Below are positions 45,194 to 54,437 of a DNA stretch of 64,000 nucleotides, piece after piece (the stretch's first letter is position 1; the number at the start of each line of letters is the position of its first letter). Source of the stretch: Methylobacterium sp. J-077 (lineage in GTDB: Bacteria > Pseudomonadota > Alphaproteobacteria > Rhizobiales > Beijerinckiaceae); contig NZ_JAKSYJ010000220.1 of the NCBI RefSeq assembly GCF_022829365.1, positions 1-64,000 on the forward strand, written 5' to 3'. Position numbers and translations under genes: made by a program. The notes below the pieces were generated by a model. The model saw nothing but the letters and a program-made list of their open reading frames with translations, made no database searches and was not told the DNA's origin.

Positions 45194-46309
45194 CTAAAAC
45201 AGTGCCAGATCATCCCGATGCACCATCCAGGCACGGCCCGGATAGTCGAGCAGCTCGGGGATGCGCGCGCTCGGGTGGCCGATGATCAGCGCGGCCTCGG
45301 CGTTGTCATAGGCGACGAGGCCGCGGCCGAGCATGCGGCCGTCGGGATCACGGATCATCACGGCGTCGCCCCGGGAAAAACTCCCCTCGATCGCCCGGAC
45401 ACCCACCGGCAGAAGGCTGGCGCCGCCAAGCAGCGCCTTGGCGGCGCCGGCATCGATGGTCAGCGTCCCGCGCGGTTCGAGGGAGCCGGCGATCCAGGTC
45501 TTTCGCGCCGCGGTGGGCGTCGAGCCGGAGAGGAACCAGGTGCAGCGCGCACCTTCGCGCACCGCTTTCAGGGGGTTCTTGCCCCGCCCATCTGCGATGA
45601 CGAGATGCGTCCCCCCCGAGGCCGCGATCTTGGCCGCCTCGACCTTGGTGCGCATGCCGCCCCGGGACAGGTCCGAGGCCGGCCCGCCGGCCATCGCTTC
45701 GATCTCCGGCGTGATGCGCTCCACCACCGGCAGGTGGCGGGCCTCCGGGTCCGACTGGGGCGGCGCGGTGTAGAGGCCGTCGATGTCGGAGAACAGCACC
45801 AGCACGTCGGCATCGATCATCGTGGCGACCCGGGCCGCAAGCCGGTCGTTGTCGCCGTAGCGGATCTCGGAGGTCGCCACCGTGTCGTTCTCGTTGACCA
45901 CCGGGACGGCGCGCATCTCCAACAACTTCAGCACCGTAGCCCGGGCGTTGAGGTAGCGCCGGCGCTCCTCGGTATCCTGCGGTGTCACCAGGATCTGCCC
46001 GGCCACGATTCCGTGGTGCCCGAGCGCCTCGGCCCAGTGCCGGGCCAGGGTGATCTGGCCGACTGAGGCCGCGCCCTGACTCTCCTCCAGCCTGAGGATC
46101 CCGGGCGGCAGGCCGAGCACCGTCCGCCCCAGCGCGATGCTGCCGGAGGACACGACCAGCACGTCGACGCCCCAGCCATGCAACTCGGCGATGTCCTCGA
46201 CCAGAGCCGCCAACCAGGCATGGCGCAGGCGGCCGGCCTTGCGGTCAACCAGCAGGGCCGACCCGACCTTGATGACGACGCGGCGGAATTCTTCGAGGGC
46301 CGGGATCAT
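45194..46309 (-). CDS. proB: Glutamate 5-kinase
   Basis: A 371-residue kinase that phosphorylates glutamate to start proline synthesis. [14 protein letters not shown] is the AAK-fold start, SSGSIALGR and [21 protein letters not shown] are substrate motifs, and [14 protein letters not shown] is the ATP-binding lysine region. A C-terminal PUA domain ([16 protein letters not shown] to [12 protein letters not shown]) is complete. ATG 46309 is used. In related genomes proB follows obgE directly; here a 2.2-kb block separates them. Confidence 0.95.
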   Translation of the reverse strand: MIPALEEFRRVVIKVGSALLVDRKAGRLRHAWLAALVEDIAELHGWGVDVLVVSSGSIALGRTVLGLPPGILRLEESQGAASVGQITLARHWAEALGHHGIVAGQILVTPQDTEERRRYLNARATVLKLLEMRAVPVVNENDTVATSEIRYGDNDRLAARVATMIDADVLVLFSDIDGLYTAPPQSDPEARHLPVVERITPEIEAMAGGPASDLSRGGMRTKVEAAKIAASGGTHLVIADGRGKNPLKAVREGARCTWFLSGSTPTAARKTWIAGSLEPRGTLTIDAGAAKALLGGASLLPVGVRAIEGSFSRGDAVMIRDPDGRMLGRGLVAYDNAEAALIIGHPSARIPELLDYPGRAWMVHRDDLALF

Positions 46310-46520
46310 AACGCTTCGCTGAAACAGGTGACGTGGTGCGGTTTGGACGAAGTCCGCGCGCTTGAACAGCGGCGTTTCCGCGGAGGCGCGTCGGCGCGTT
46401 CGCGCAGAGCCTGCGGCACATGTCCGCCCTTCTGTAATCATCCCTCACGACCTCGTGAGTATCTGGCATTCAAAATTCCAGTATGGCCCTGCCTCGATCT
46501 GACGGACAGGAGCCAGACAG

Positions 46521-47711
46521 ATGGACGCCAATCGACGCGCGTTTCTCGGGACTGCCGCCCTCGGCGCCGGCGGTCTCGTTACGCTTACGCAGCATGCCGC
46601 CGCGACGGCGAACGACCACGGCGCCCCCGGCGCCGGTGGCTTCGGCCGCGACGTGCAGCAGCTGCCCCCGGGGGCCCAGGTCGCCTACCACGACCCCAAG
46701 GATGTCGGCGCGATGCCCGACTTCCACTTCTCCCTCGACGGCAACGTCCCGAAGGTCACCTCGGGCGGCTGGGCCAAGGAGGCCACCGTTCATCAGTTCC
46801 CGATCAGCAAGGGAATTGCCGGCGTCCACATGTTCCTCGATCCCGGGGCCTCGCGCGAGCTGCACTGGCACGCCATCGCGGCCGAGTGGGCCTACGTGAT
46901 CGACGGCCGCTGCCAGACCGTGGTGCTCGATCCGTCGGGCGCCAGTGAGATCAACAACTACGAGCCGGGCGATCTGTGGTTCTTCCCGAAGGGCCACGGC
47001 CACTCGATCCAGACCATCGGCGACAAGCCGTGCCACTTCATCCTGTCCTTCGACAACGGCGCCTTCTCCGAGCACGGCACCTTCTCGATCACCGACTGGA
47101 TCGACGTCACCCCGAAGGACATGCTCGCCATGGATTTCGGCCTGACGCCGGAGGCGTTCGACGCGTTCCCCAAGGGTGAAGCCTACATCCAGGCCGGTCC
47201 GGTGATCCCGATCTCGGATGCCCTCGACGCGCCCTGGCCGAAGGAATCCACCCACAAGTTCCGGCTGCTGAAGGATCCGCGGGCGGTGCGTGAATTCGAC
47301 GGCGGCACCTTCTGGCTGGCGACCGTGGACGAATGGCCGGTCTCGAAGTCGATGTCGGGCGGGATCATGACGATCCGGCCGGGCCAGATGCGCAAGCTGC
47401 ACTGGAACGTGAACGCCAACGAGTGGCACTATTACCTGAAGGGCAAGGGCCAGGTCGCGTCGTTCGGCTCCGGCGGCCGCGGCAAGGTCGCCGAGTTCAC
47501 GGCCGGCGACGTCGCCTACATCCCGATGGGGTTCGGCCACGCCATCAAGAATATCGGCACCGAGGATCTCGAGATCGTCCAGACCTGGGACAACGGCAAG
47601 TTCGAGGAGATCGACCTCAACGCCTGGGTCAAGGCGAGCCCGCGCTACCTGCTGGCGAACAACTTCGCCGGCGTACCGGCGGACACGATCACGAAGCTGA
47701 AGCAGGGCTGA
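46521..47711 (+). CDS. Bicupin oxalate-decarboxylase-family protein, Tat-exported, one metal ligand replaced
   Basis: A 396-residue protein. MDANRRAFLGTAALGAGG is a twin-arginine signal. Cupin 1 has ligands His115, His117, Glu122 and His161 (ELHWHAIAAEW...GHGHS). Cupin 2 reads KLHWNVNANEW...GFGHA, so His294, Glu301 and His340 are kept but Asn296 replaces the second His. The lid motif that is SENS in Bacillus OxdC reads SEHG here (Glu184 kept). OxdC splits oxalate to formate and CO2, so formate could feed methylotrophic metabolism. Orientation is opposite to its cluster neighbours. Confidence 0.85.
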   Translation: MDANRRAFLGTAALGAGGLVTLTQHAAATANDHGAPGAGGFGRDVQQLPPGAQVAYHDPKDVGAMPDFHFSLDGNVPKVTSGGWAKEATVHQFPISKGIAGVHMFLDPGASRELHWHAIAAEWAYVIDGRCQTVVLDPSGASEINNYEPGDLWFFPKGHGHSIQTIGDKPCHFILSFDNGAFSEHGTFSITDWIDVTPKDMLAMDFGLTPEAFDAFPKGEAYIQAGPVIPISDALDAPWPKESTHKFRLLKDPRAVREFDGGTFWLATVDEWPVSKSMSGGIMTIRPGQMRKLHWNVNANEWHYYLKGKGQVASFGSGGRGKVAEFTAGDVAYIPMGFGHAIKNIGTEDLEIVQTWDNGKFEEIDLNAWVKASPRYLLANNFAGVPADTITKLKQG

Positions 47712-47798
47712 TTGCTGTTGCGCCAAGGAAAGGGAGGGTTGGGGTTCGCGGTGGCGAATTCCGCCTTTCCTCGTCGATGCCGGGGCCGGAAGAGGGCT

Positions 47799-48212
47799 TC
47801 AGGACGGCGCGCCGGAGGCGGGCACGAGATCGGTGTGGGGAAAGGCGTTGCCCTTGAAGAGGAGGGGCACCGCATGGACCTTGGCGAAGGCGTAGGACAG
47901 CCATTCGCCGAGGTTCAGCTGGGCGGGGTGACCGCCGCCTTTTCCGCAGTGATGAAAGGCTGCGGCGGCCGCTTCGAGCCTGGCATTGTCGAACGTGACA
48001 ATTGTCGCGCCGACTCGCCCTGGAAAGCCACGCAGATCAATCGCAGGCTCGTGGGAAAGCCGTTCCATCACCGGACGCGCCTCAACGAGCGTCGGTACAC
48101 CGATCAGCGTTCGCCGGCGAGCGATCAGAGCCGTGAACAGTGCCGCTTCCAGCTCAAGCGCCAGGACGGCGAAGATGGCTGATGTATCCAGAGCGATGGT
48201 CTGGGCGATCAT
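47799..48212 (-). CDS. PIN-domain VapC-like toxin, possibly degenerate
   Basis: A 137-residue PIN-domain protein. IALDTSAIFAVL holds Asp9 and GVPTLVEA holds Glu44. The third and fourth acidic sites of VapC RNases, usually LNFGDC and FKGDDF, are LNLGEW (Glu103) and FKGNAF (Asn122), so RNase activity may be lost; Asp128 remains. Its ATG overlaps the end of the antitoxin remnant by ATGA, the normal VapBC layout. Antitoxin is frameshifted, so either the toxin is inactive or another antitoxin covers it. Confidence 0.8.
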   Translation of the reverse strand: MIAQTIALDTSAIFAVLALELEAALFTALIARRRTLIGVPTLVEARPVMERLSHEPAIDLRGFPGRVGATIVTFDNARLEAAAAAFHHCGKGGGHPAQLNLGEWLSYAFAKVHAVPLLFKGNAFPHTDLVPASGAPS

Positions 48213-48510
48213 CGTGTCGGCAAGCCGAAGTCGTCGTACAGGTCGTCGTGCCGCGACATTCCGCCAGGCTTTTTGGCAGCTACGGTACGGGCGAGTTCGA
48301 GAATCGCCTTGTACCTTGCTCTCTGCTCCGGGGTCATCGATTCGGTGTCAGGCGGTGGAAGCCGCTGTTTCGGCTGTTCGCTATCGTCCGATGCTTTCAG
48401 CGCCGCGCGTAGGGCCGTGACACCGCTTCATCGACCGAGGTGCTCTGGCGTTCCGCCAACGCGCGCGCGAGGCTCACCGCCTCGTCATTCTGTACGACAA
48501 GAGCGGCCAT
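48209..48510 (-). pseudogene. Frameshifted VapB-type antitoxin (Rv0623-like)
   Basis: Reading left from ATG 48510 gives MAALVVQNDEAVSLARALAE and on to SVDEAV, a typical VapB ribbon-helix start, then hits a stop within ~10 codons. Shifting frame at the GTGT at 48420-48423 restores ALRAALKASDDSEQPKQR, TPEQRARYKAILELA and the toxin-binding tail MSRHDDLYDDFGLPTR, ending in a TGA that overlaps the toxin start. A 2-base duplication would explain the break. A sequencing error cannot be excluded. Intact length would be about 99 residues. Confidence 0.7.
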
Positions 48511-48573
48511 CGTCGTCGTCTCGGCGATCAATTCGCGCGACGACAGGCTATCCGAAGCTCACCGCGCCGTCGC

Positions 48574-49722
<1,149 letters not shown>

Positions 49723-49796
49723 GGATGCGGATCCGCGACCCGCACCGTTGTTCCGTCAACGAGCACCGGCAATCGCCGGTCTCGAAGCCGTCCAGC

Positions 49797-50393
49797 TCAG
49801 GCGGCTTCCGTCAGCGCCGCCTCGGCGGCCAGCGCCTGCCAACGCCCTCGATCCAGGTGGAACAGGTCCACAGGCAGGTCTGCGCCCCGGGCCGGGAACG
49901 GCTTCGTGCCGGTGCCGATCTGCGCGAACCCGCAAGCCTCCAGCACGCGCCGGGAGGCCGGGTTCTCCGTCCGCGCCGAGGATGCGAGGTCCGTCCCGCC
50001 CGCATAGGCGAAAAAGGCATCGCACAGGGCCCGCACCGCCTCGCGCATCAGGCCGGCGCCCCAATAGGGCTGGCCGAGCCAGTAGCCGAGTTCCGGGACG
50101 GTATCGGTGCCGGGGTGGATGCTGATCACGCCGATCAAGCTCGTCGGAGCCGAGCGCTTGGCCAGCGCGAGCGTGAGTCCCGCGCCGGCCGCGTTCTCGG
50201 CGCGGGCCTGCAGCACGAAGGTGTCCACCACGGGGGCCGGCAGCGGGTGCGGCACCCGCGCCAGCATCTCGGCAACAGAGCGGTCGCCGGCGAGCTTGAG
50301 GATCGAATCCTTGTCCTTCGCCGTCGGCCAGCGTAGCCATAGCCGGCGCGTCTCGATCCGGAAGACGTCGTCGCGGGTGAGATCGGGGAACAT
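49797..50393 (-). CDS. GNAT-family N-acetyltransferase (RimJ/RimL-like)
   Basis: A 198-residue acetyltransferase. FRIETRRLWLRWPTAKDKDSI is the RimJ-type start, GVISIHPGTDTVPELGYWLGQPYWGAGLMREAV contains the acetyl-CoA motif (Q/RxxGxG/A as YWGAGL), and NPASRRVLEACGF is the C-terminal signature. Target is probably a protein N-terminus or small amine. It lies between rpmA and obgE, an order seen in Rhizobiales. A strong terminator separates it from rpmA. Confidence 0.88.
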   Translation of the reverse strand: MFPDLTRDDVFRIETRRLWLRWPTAKDKDSILKLAGDRSVAEMLARVPHPLPAPVVDTFVLQARAENAAGAGLTLALAKRSAPTSLIGVISIHPGTDTVPELGYWLGQPYWGAGLMREAVRALCDAFFAYAGGTDLASSARTENPASRRVLEACGFAQIGTGTKPFPARGADLPVDLFHLDRGRWQALAAEAALTEAA

Positions 50394-50448
50394 CGTGCCC
50401 TCGCAGGGCGGCGTTCCCGGCTCCGGGGCACCGCCTCAAGACGACGAA

Positions 50449-50474
50449 GGGGAGGATGGTGCCCCATCCTCCCC
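50449..50474 (-). terminator. Terminator after rplU-rpmA
   Basis: An 11-bp perfect stem, GGGGAGGATGG paired with CCATCCTCCCC around a 4-base loop, followed on the minus strand by TTCGTCGTCTTG. It lies 105 bases after rpmA and could limit read-through into the GNAT-obgE genes. Confidence 0.7.
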
Positions 50475-50578
50475 GGTGTTCCGTCCGATCCGTCCCGTCA
50501 GGGGCTCGGCATCGACGTCTCCGGTCCGGTGTGGGACACCGGGCGGGACGCCAGCTTCGCCGCTCGGGCGCCCGCCTG

Positions 50579-50845
50579 TTATTCCGCGGCCTGGGCCAGC
50601 GGGGTTACGGCTACGAAGGCGCGCCCGCGGCGCGTCTCGAAGCGGACATGGCCCGGGACCAGCGCGAACAGCGTGTGGTCCTTGCCCATGCCGACATTGC
50701 TGCCGGGATGCCATTTGGTGCCGCGCTGGCGCACGATGATGTTGCCCGGAATCACGGCCTCCGAGCCGAACTTCTTGACGCCGAGGCGCCGGCCTTCCGA
50801 GTCGCGGCCGTTGCGGGACGAGCCGCCTGCTTTCTTGTGTGCCAT
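50579..50845 (-). CDS. rpmA: 50S ribosomal protein L27
   Basis: An 88-residue ribosomal protein with the invariant N-terminus [20 protein letters not shown], the [15 protein letters not shown] core and the C-terminal basic segment. L27 reaches the peptidyl-transferase centre. No N-terminal extension to be cleaved. It is 64 bases downstream of rplU in the usual L21-L27 pair. Confidence 0.97.
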   Translation of the reverse strand: MAHKKAGGSSRNGRDSEGRRLGVKKFGSEAVIPGNIIVRQRGTKWHPGSNVGMGKDHTLFALVPGHVRFETRRGRAFVAVTPLAQAAE

Positions 50846-50909
50846 GGGATCTGCTCCGAATGCGTGTGGGTCGCGCGGATCGCGGGCCTCGCCTGGGGCC
50901 CGCGCTCGA

Positions 50910-51224
50910 TCACGCGGAGATGCCGGTGATGCGCACCACGGTGTGGTGCTGGCGGTGGCCGCGCTTGCGGCGCGAGTTCTGGCGGCGGCGCTTCTTGAAG
51001 GCGATCACCTTCTTGTCGCGGCCGTGGCTCACGATCTCGCCCGTGACGCTGATGCCCGACAGGGTCGGCGCGCCGACCTGCGTCGCGCCCGCACCGTCGG
51101 CGAACAGGAGGACCTCACCGAAGGTCACGGTTTCACCGGCCTCGCCCGGCAGGGTGGCGATGGTGATGGTGTCGTTGGCGGCGACGCGGTACTGCTTGCC
51201 GCCCGTCTTGATGACTGCGAACAT
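50910..51224 (-). CDS. rplU: 50S ribosomal protein L21
   Basis: A 104-residue ribosomal protein beginning [14 protein letters not shown]. The basic segment [20 protein letters not shown] and the [10 protein letters not shown]-terminus are characteristic. It is the first gene of the leftward cluster; its promoter lies in 51225-51401, in which I see no riboswitch-like structure. Confidence 0.97.
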   Translation of the reverse strand: MFAVIKTGGKQYRVAANDTITIATLPGEAGETVTFGEVLLFADGAGATQVGAPTLSGISVTGEIVSHGRDKKVIAFKKRRRQNSRRKRGHRQHHTVVRITGISA

Positions 51225-51401
51225 CGTTGCTCTCGTGTTCTCGAACGGCCTCCGGGGCGGCTGCCCCTGGACCGGCTTCTTGTTTGAAGTCATTGCGCGG
51301 GCGGACCCGGACAACGCGAAACGCGCGGACCTCGTCGAGGAGGCCGCGCGCCATGCCGGGTCAGTAGGGGCGGGGTCGCCCCGTGTCAATCCTGAAGCGG
51401 G

Positions 51402-51779
51402 TCAGCGGATCGGCGCGCCGGTGGCGAGAATGCCCTTGGCGACGCTGCCCTGCGGGCCGAACGCGGCCAGTGCCTGCGCGCACCACGCCTCCCGCCCGTC
51501 GACGGCGAGCTGCTGCCGGACCTGCGTGGCCCGGGTCCGCAGCTTCTCCTGCAGGGTCGCCTCCTGCGCCGCCACGACCCGGGTGGCGAGCCGCAGGGTC
51601 GTCAACTGGCCGGCCTTCACCTGGATGCCCGGGCAGGACTGCTCGGCGATGATCGTGGTCGCCGCCGCCTCGGCGTAATTGTCGAGGGGCGAGGAGGGCG
51701 CGGCCGCCGGCGCCGGGGGCGTCTGCGCGCAAGCGGGTCCGGCGAGCATCAGAGCCCCGATCAGCCAAGCACCGCGCAA
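51402..51779 (-). CDS. Exported hypothetical protein
   Basis: A 125-residue protein with signal peptide MRGAWLIGALMLAGPACA, a Pro/Ala linker, then a helical domain with two Cys (EQSCPGI and AWCAQAL) that could form a disulfide. I do not recognise the family. The start is a TTG 3 bases after the carbamoylase stop, so translation is probably coupled to that gene. If the TTG is not used, no good alternative start exists. Confidence 0.6.
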   Translation of the reverse strand: MRGAWLIGALMLAGPACAQTPPAPAAAPSSPLDNYAEAAATTIIAEQSCPGIQVKAGQLTTLRLATRVVAAQEATLQEKLRTRATQVRQQLAVDGREAWCAQALAAFGPQGSVAKGILATGAPIR

Positions 51780-51782
51780 CGC

Positions 51783-52709
51783 TCAAACCTCCACGGTGGC
51801 GCCGACCTGCGCCGTGATTCGCCCGTAATGCTCCGGCCGGCGATGCCGGGCGAAATCGAAGATCGTGGTCTTGCCGAAGGCACAGGCGGCGACATCGCAG
51901 AGCGCCGTGATCAGCTCGTCGCCCTCGGTCTCGGCGCGGGCGATCACGGCGCCGTCCGGATCGACGATGATCGAGCCGCCCATCAGCGGATGGCCGTCCT
52001 CGATACCCGCCTTGGCGACGCCGACGACATAGGTGGCGTTCTGGTAGGCGCCGGCCTGCAGCGACAGGTCCGAGTGGAACAGGCGCTTGTCCACGCCCTC
52101 TGCGCCCTTCTGGCTGTTCACCGAGGGGGTGTTGTAGCCGATCATGATCAGTTCGACACCCTGGAGGCCGAGGCACCGGTAGGTCTCGGGCCAGCGCCGG
52201 TCGTTGCAGATCGCCATGCCCATCACGATCCCGGCGTTGCGCCACACCGGAAAGCCGAGATCGCCGGGCTCGAAATAGCGCTTCTCCAGGTGCTGGTGGC
52301 TCCGCTCGGGGTCGTATTCGCTGTGTCCCGGCAGGTGGATCTTGCGGTACTTGCCGACGATCCGTCCGTCCCGGTCTGTGAGGATCGACGTGTTGAAGCG
52401 ACGCCCCTCCGCCGTCAGCTCGGCATAGCCGAAGCAGATCGCGATCCGGAGCTCGCGAGCCCTGGCGAAGAGCGGCGCCGTCGCCGCGTTCGGCATGTCG
52501 CGCTCGAAGAAGGCGTCGATCTCGGCCGCGTCGGTCATGTACCAGCGCGGGAAGAAGGTGGTGAGCGCCAGCTCCGGGTAGACCAGCATCGCCACGCCCG
52601 CCTGCGCCGCACGCTCCAGGAGCGCGATCATCCGGTCGACCACGCGGGCGCGGCTGTCCGCCCGCTGGATCGGACCCATCTGGGCCCCGCCGATGACGAG
52701 CTTGGTCAC
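51783..52709 (-). CDS. N-carbamoyl-D-amino-acid hydrolase (nitrilase superfamily)
   Basis: A 308-residue amidohydrolase that splits N-carbamoyl-D-amino acids to D-amino acid, CO2 and ammonia. The Glu-Lys-Cys triad is Glu46 (YPELALTTFFPRW), Lys123 (KYRKIHLPGHSEYD) and Cys168 (MGMAICNDRRWPE). These motifs match Agrobacterium D-carbamoylases almost residue for residue. No hydantoinase or racemase is adjacent, so the substrate may come from pyrimidine breakdown or uptake. The exported protein follows 3 bases on. Confidence 0.9.
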   Translation of the reverse strand: MTKLVIGGAQMGPIQRADSRARVVDRMIALLERAAQAGVAMLVYPELALTTFFPRWYMTDAAEIDAFFERDMPNAATAPLFARARELRIAICFGYAELTAEGRRFNTSILTDRDGRIVGKYRKIHLPGHSEYDPERSHQHLEKRYFEPGDLGFPVWRNAGIVMGMAICNDRRWPETYRCLGLQGVELIMIGYNTPSVNSQKGAEGVDKRLFHSDLSLQAGAYQNATYVVGVAKAGIEDGHPLMGGSIIVDPDGAVIARAETEGDELITALCDVAACAFGKTTIFDFARHRRPEHYGRITAQVGATVEV

Positions 52710-52791
52710 GTCGGGCGATCCTTCCTGTGCAATGCAGCGACCGCCGTTGCGTACACCGTGGCGGGGGCGTCCGTCACCTTGTGCGTGTGGA

Positions 52792-53412
52792 TCAGGGCGC
52801 AGCCTTGAACTCGCCCTCGATGCGTAGGGTCACCTCGTCGCCGAGCGCGGGCAGGAAGGCGTTCACGCCGAAATCCGAGCGCTTCACCACGGCGCGCCCG
52901 TCGAAGCCGACGGTGTAGCGCTGGTCCACCGGGTGGATGCCGGCCTGGTTGAAGGTGGCGTCGATCGCCACCGGCCGGGTGACGCCGCGCAGGGTCAGGT
53001 CGCCGCTGATCCGCGCGGTGGTCGGGCTGGTCTGCTCGATCGTGGTCGCCGTGAAGGTGGCGCTCGGGAACTTGGTCGTGTCGAAGAAGTCCGGCGCCGC
53101 GAGATGCTCGTTCAGGCGTGCGCTGCCGGTGATGATCCCGGCGAGCGGCACGCTCACCTCCAGGCGGCTCTTGTCCGGCGCCTTCGGGTCGAGGTCGAGC
53201 TTGCCGGTCAGGCCGGTGAACTGGCCGTAATAGGTCGAGTAGCCGAGATCGCTGACCGACCAGGTGACCTTGCCGTGATCCGGATCGAGGACGTAGGCGC
53301 CCGGCCGGACCTGGGTCGGATCCTTGCTCGGCGCCGCCGCGGACGGATCGTCGGCCGCCCGGGCGGGGCCGAGGCACAGGAGGCCGATCAGGGCGAGTAT
53401 GGGCGCGCGCAT
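52792..53412 (-). CDS. YceI family periplasmic protein
   Basis: A 206-residue lipocalin-like protein. The signal peptide MRAPILALIGLLCLGPARA is followed by GAYVLDPDHGKVTWSVSDLG, FDTTKFPSATFTATTIE and DLTLRGVTRPVAIDATFN, the YceI signatures. The fold binds isoprenoid or other lipids. ATG 53412 follows CGGGAAACG. It lies 82 bases upstream of the carbamoylase gene on the same strand and is divergent from ruvA. Confidence 0.9.
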   Translation of the reverse strand: MRAPILALIGLLCLGPARAADDPSAAAPSKDPTQVRPGAYVLDPDHGKVTWSVSDLGYSTYYGQFTGLTGKLDLDPKAPDKSRLEVSVPLAGIITGSARLNEHLAAPDFFDTTKFPSATFTATTIEQTSPTTARISGDLTLRGVTRPVAIDATFNQAGIHPVDQRYTVGFDGRAVVKRSDFGVNAFLPALGDEVTLRIEGEFKAAP

Positions 53413-53580
53413 GGTCGTTTCCCGCTCGTCCGGCCGACTTTGATCCGCGCCGAGCTTGCTTGTCACCAAGCCTGGCCGTCGCGGCGCCCCTGATTTCACG
53501 AAGTGCCGCCGGGCTCAAGCGCGTCTGGCGGAGGCGCCCGCGCTTCTATAGGCATCGCCCCGACAGCGGACGGGCACAGA

Positions 53581-54198
53581 ATGATCGGCAAGCTCAGGGG
53601 CGTGGTGGATTCGTTCGGCGAGGATTTCGTGATCCTCGACGTCTCCGGTGTCGGCTACATCGCGCATTGCTCGGCGCGGACGCTCCAGCGCATGCCCAAG
53701 GCCGGCGAGGCGGCGGAGCTGTCGATCGAGACCTATGTCCGCGAGGATATGATCCGGCTGTACGGTTTCCGCTCCGATGCCGAGCGGGAATGGTTCCGGC
53801 TGCTCCAGACCGTGCAGGGCGTCGGCGCGCGGGTCGCGCTCGCGATCCTGTCGGTGCTGGAGCCCGACGCCCTCGCCGGTGCCATCGCGACGGGCGACAA
53901 GGGCACGATCAGCCGGGCGCCCGGCGTCGGGCCGCGGCTGGCGGCCCGGTTGACCGCCGAGCTGAAGGACAAGGCGCCGGCCTTCGCGCCGGTCGACCCG
54001 GCGCTGCTCGCGCTCGCGGGCGCCGTGGAGGAGGGCGCCGCCCCCCGCCCGGTGGCCGACGCGATTTCGGCCCTGGTCAATCTCGGCTATCCGCAGGTGC
54101 AGGCTGCCGCCGCCATCGCCGCAGCCCTGAAGGGAGCCGAGGAGGGGGCCGAGGCCAAGGTGCTGATTCGACTGGGCCTGCGCGAGCTCGCCCGCTGA
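53581..54198 (+). CDS. ruvA: Holliday junction branch migration protein RuvA
   Basis: A 205-residue DNA-binding subunit that tetramerises on Holliday junctions and recruits the RuvB motor. [21 protein letters not shown] is the OB-fold start, [17 protein letters not shown] and [17 protein letters not shown] are helix-hairpin-helix motifs, and the C-terminal domain III ([19 protein letters not shown]) binds RuvB. The ATG at 53581 follows CGGGCACAGA. Neither ruvC nor ruvB is present beside it. Confidence 0.95.
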   Translation: MIGKLRGVVDSFGEDFVILDVSGVGYIAHCSARTLQRMPKAGEAAELSIETYVREDMIRLYGFRSDAEREWFRLLQTVQGVGARVALAILSVLEPDALAGAIATGDKGTISRAPGVGPRLAARLTAELKDKAPAFAPVDPALLALAGAVEEGAAPRPVADAISALVNLGYPQVQAAAAIAAALKGAEEGAEAKVLIRLGLRELAR

Positions 54199-54335
54199 GC
54201 CCGGTTATTCCGCACCGCCGCCCCATTCCTGGCGGCCCGTGATGGGACGTGAGCGATTCGATCGAGGCGCTGTGATTTGCGCCGTCTTGACCCAACGCCC
54301 TAGCGGTGCCATCTCCGCGATGACCAGTAAGGCCT

Positions 54336-54367
54336 TGAAAAGTCTTCTACTTTTCAGTCGTTCTAAT
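54336..54367. promoter_or_regulatory. Candidate iron-responsive operator upstream of bfd
   Basis: TGAAAAGT (54336-54343) and ACTTTTCA (54349-54356) are perfect 8-bp inverted arms. Overlapping them, TTTTCAGTCGTTCTAAT (54351-54367) matches the rhizobial iron-control (Irr) element TTTAGAA-N3-TTCTAAA at 10 of 14 positions. It is 71 bases before the bfd start. Function is inferred. Confidence 0.4.
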
Positions 54368-54437
54368 CTGGTAGGTCCCAATCGCCTTGCCCGACTCGTT
54401 CGGGTTCGGCTCGAGGAAGACGGGTTCTGCGGCGCGC

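Noticed and set aside
46521-48510. A new defence island between obgE and proB
   Set aside because: Only a bicupin and a broken toxin-antitoxin pair are present; no nuclease, helicase, NTPase or effector set typical of defence loci is encoded.
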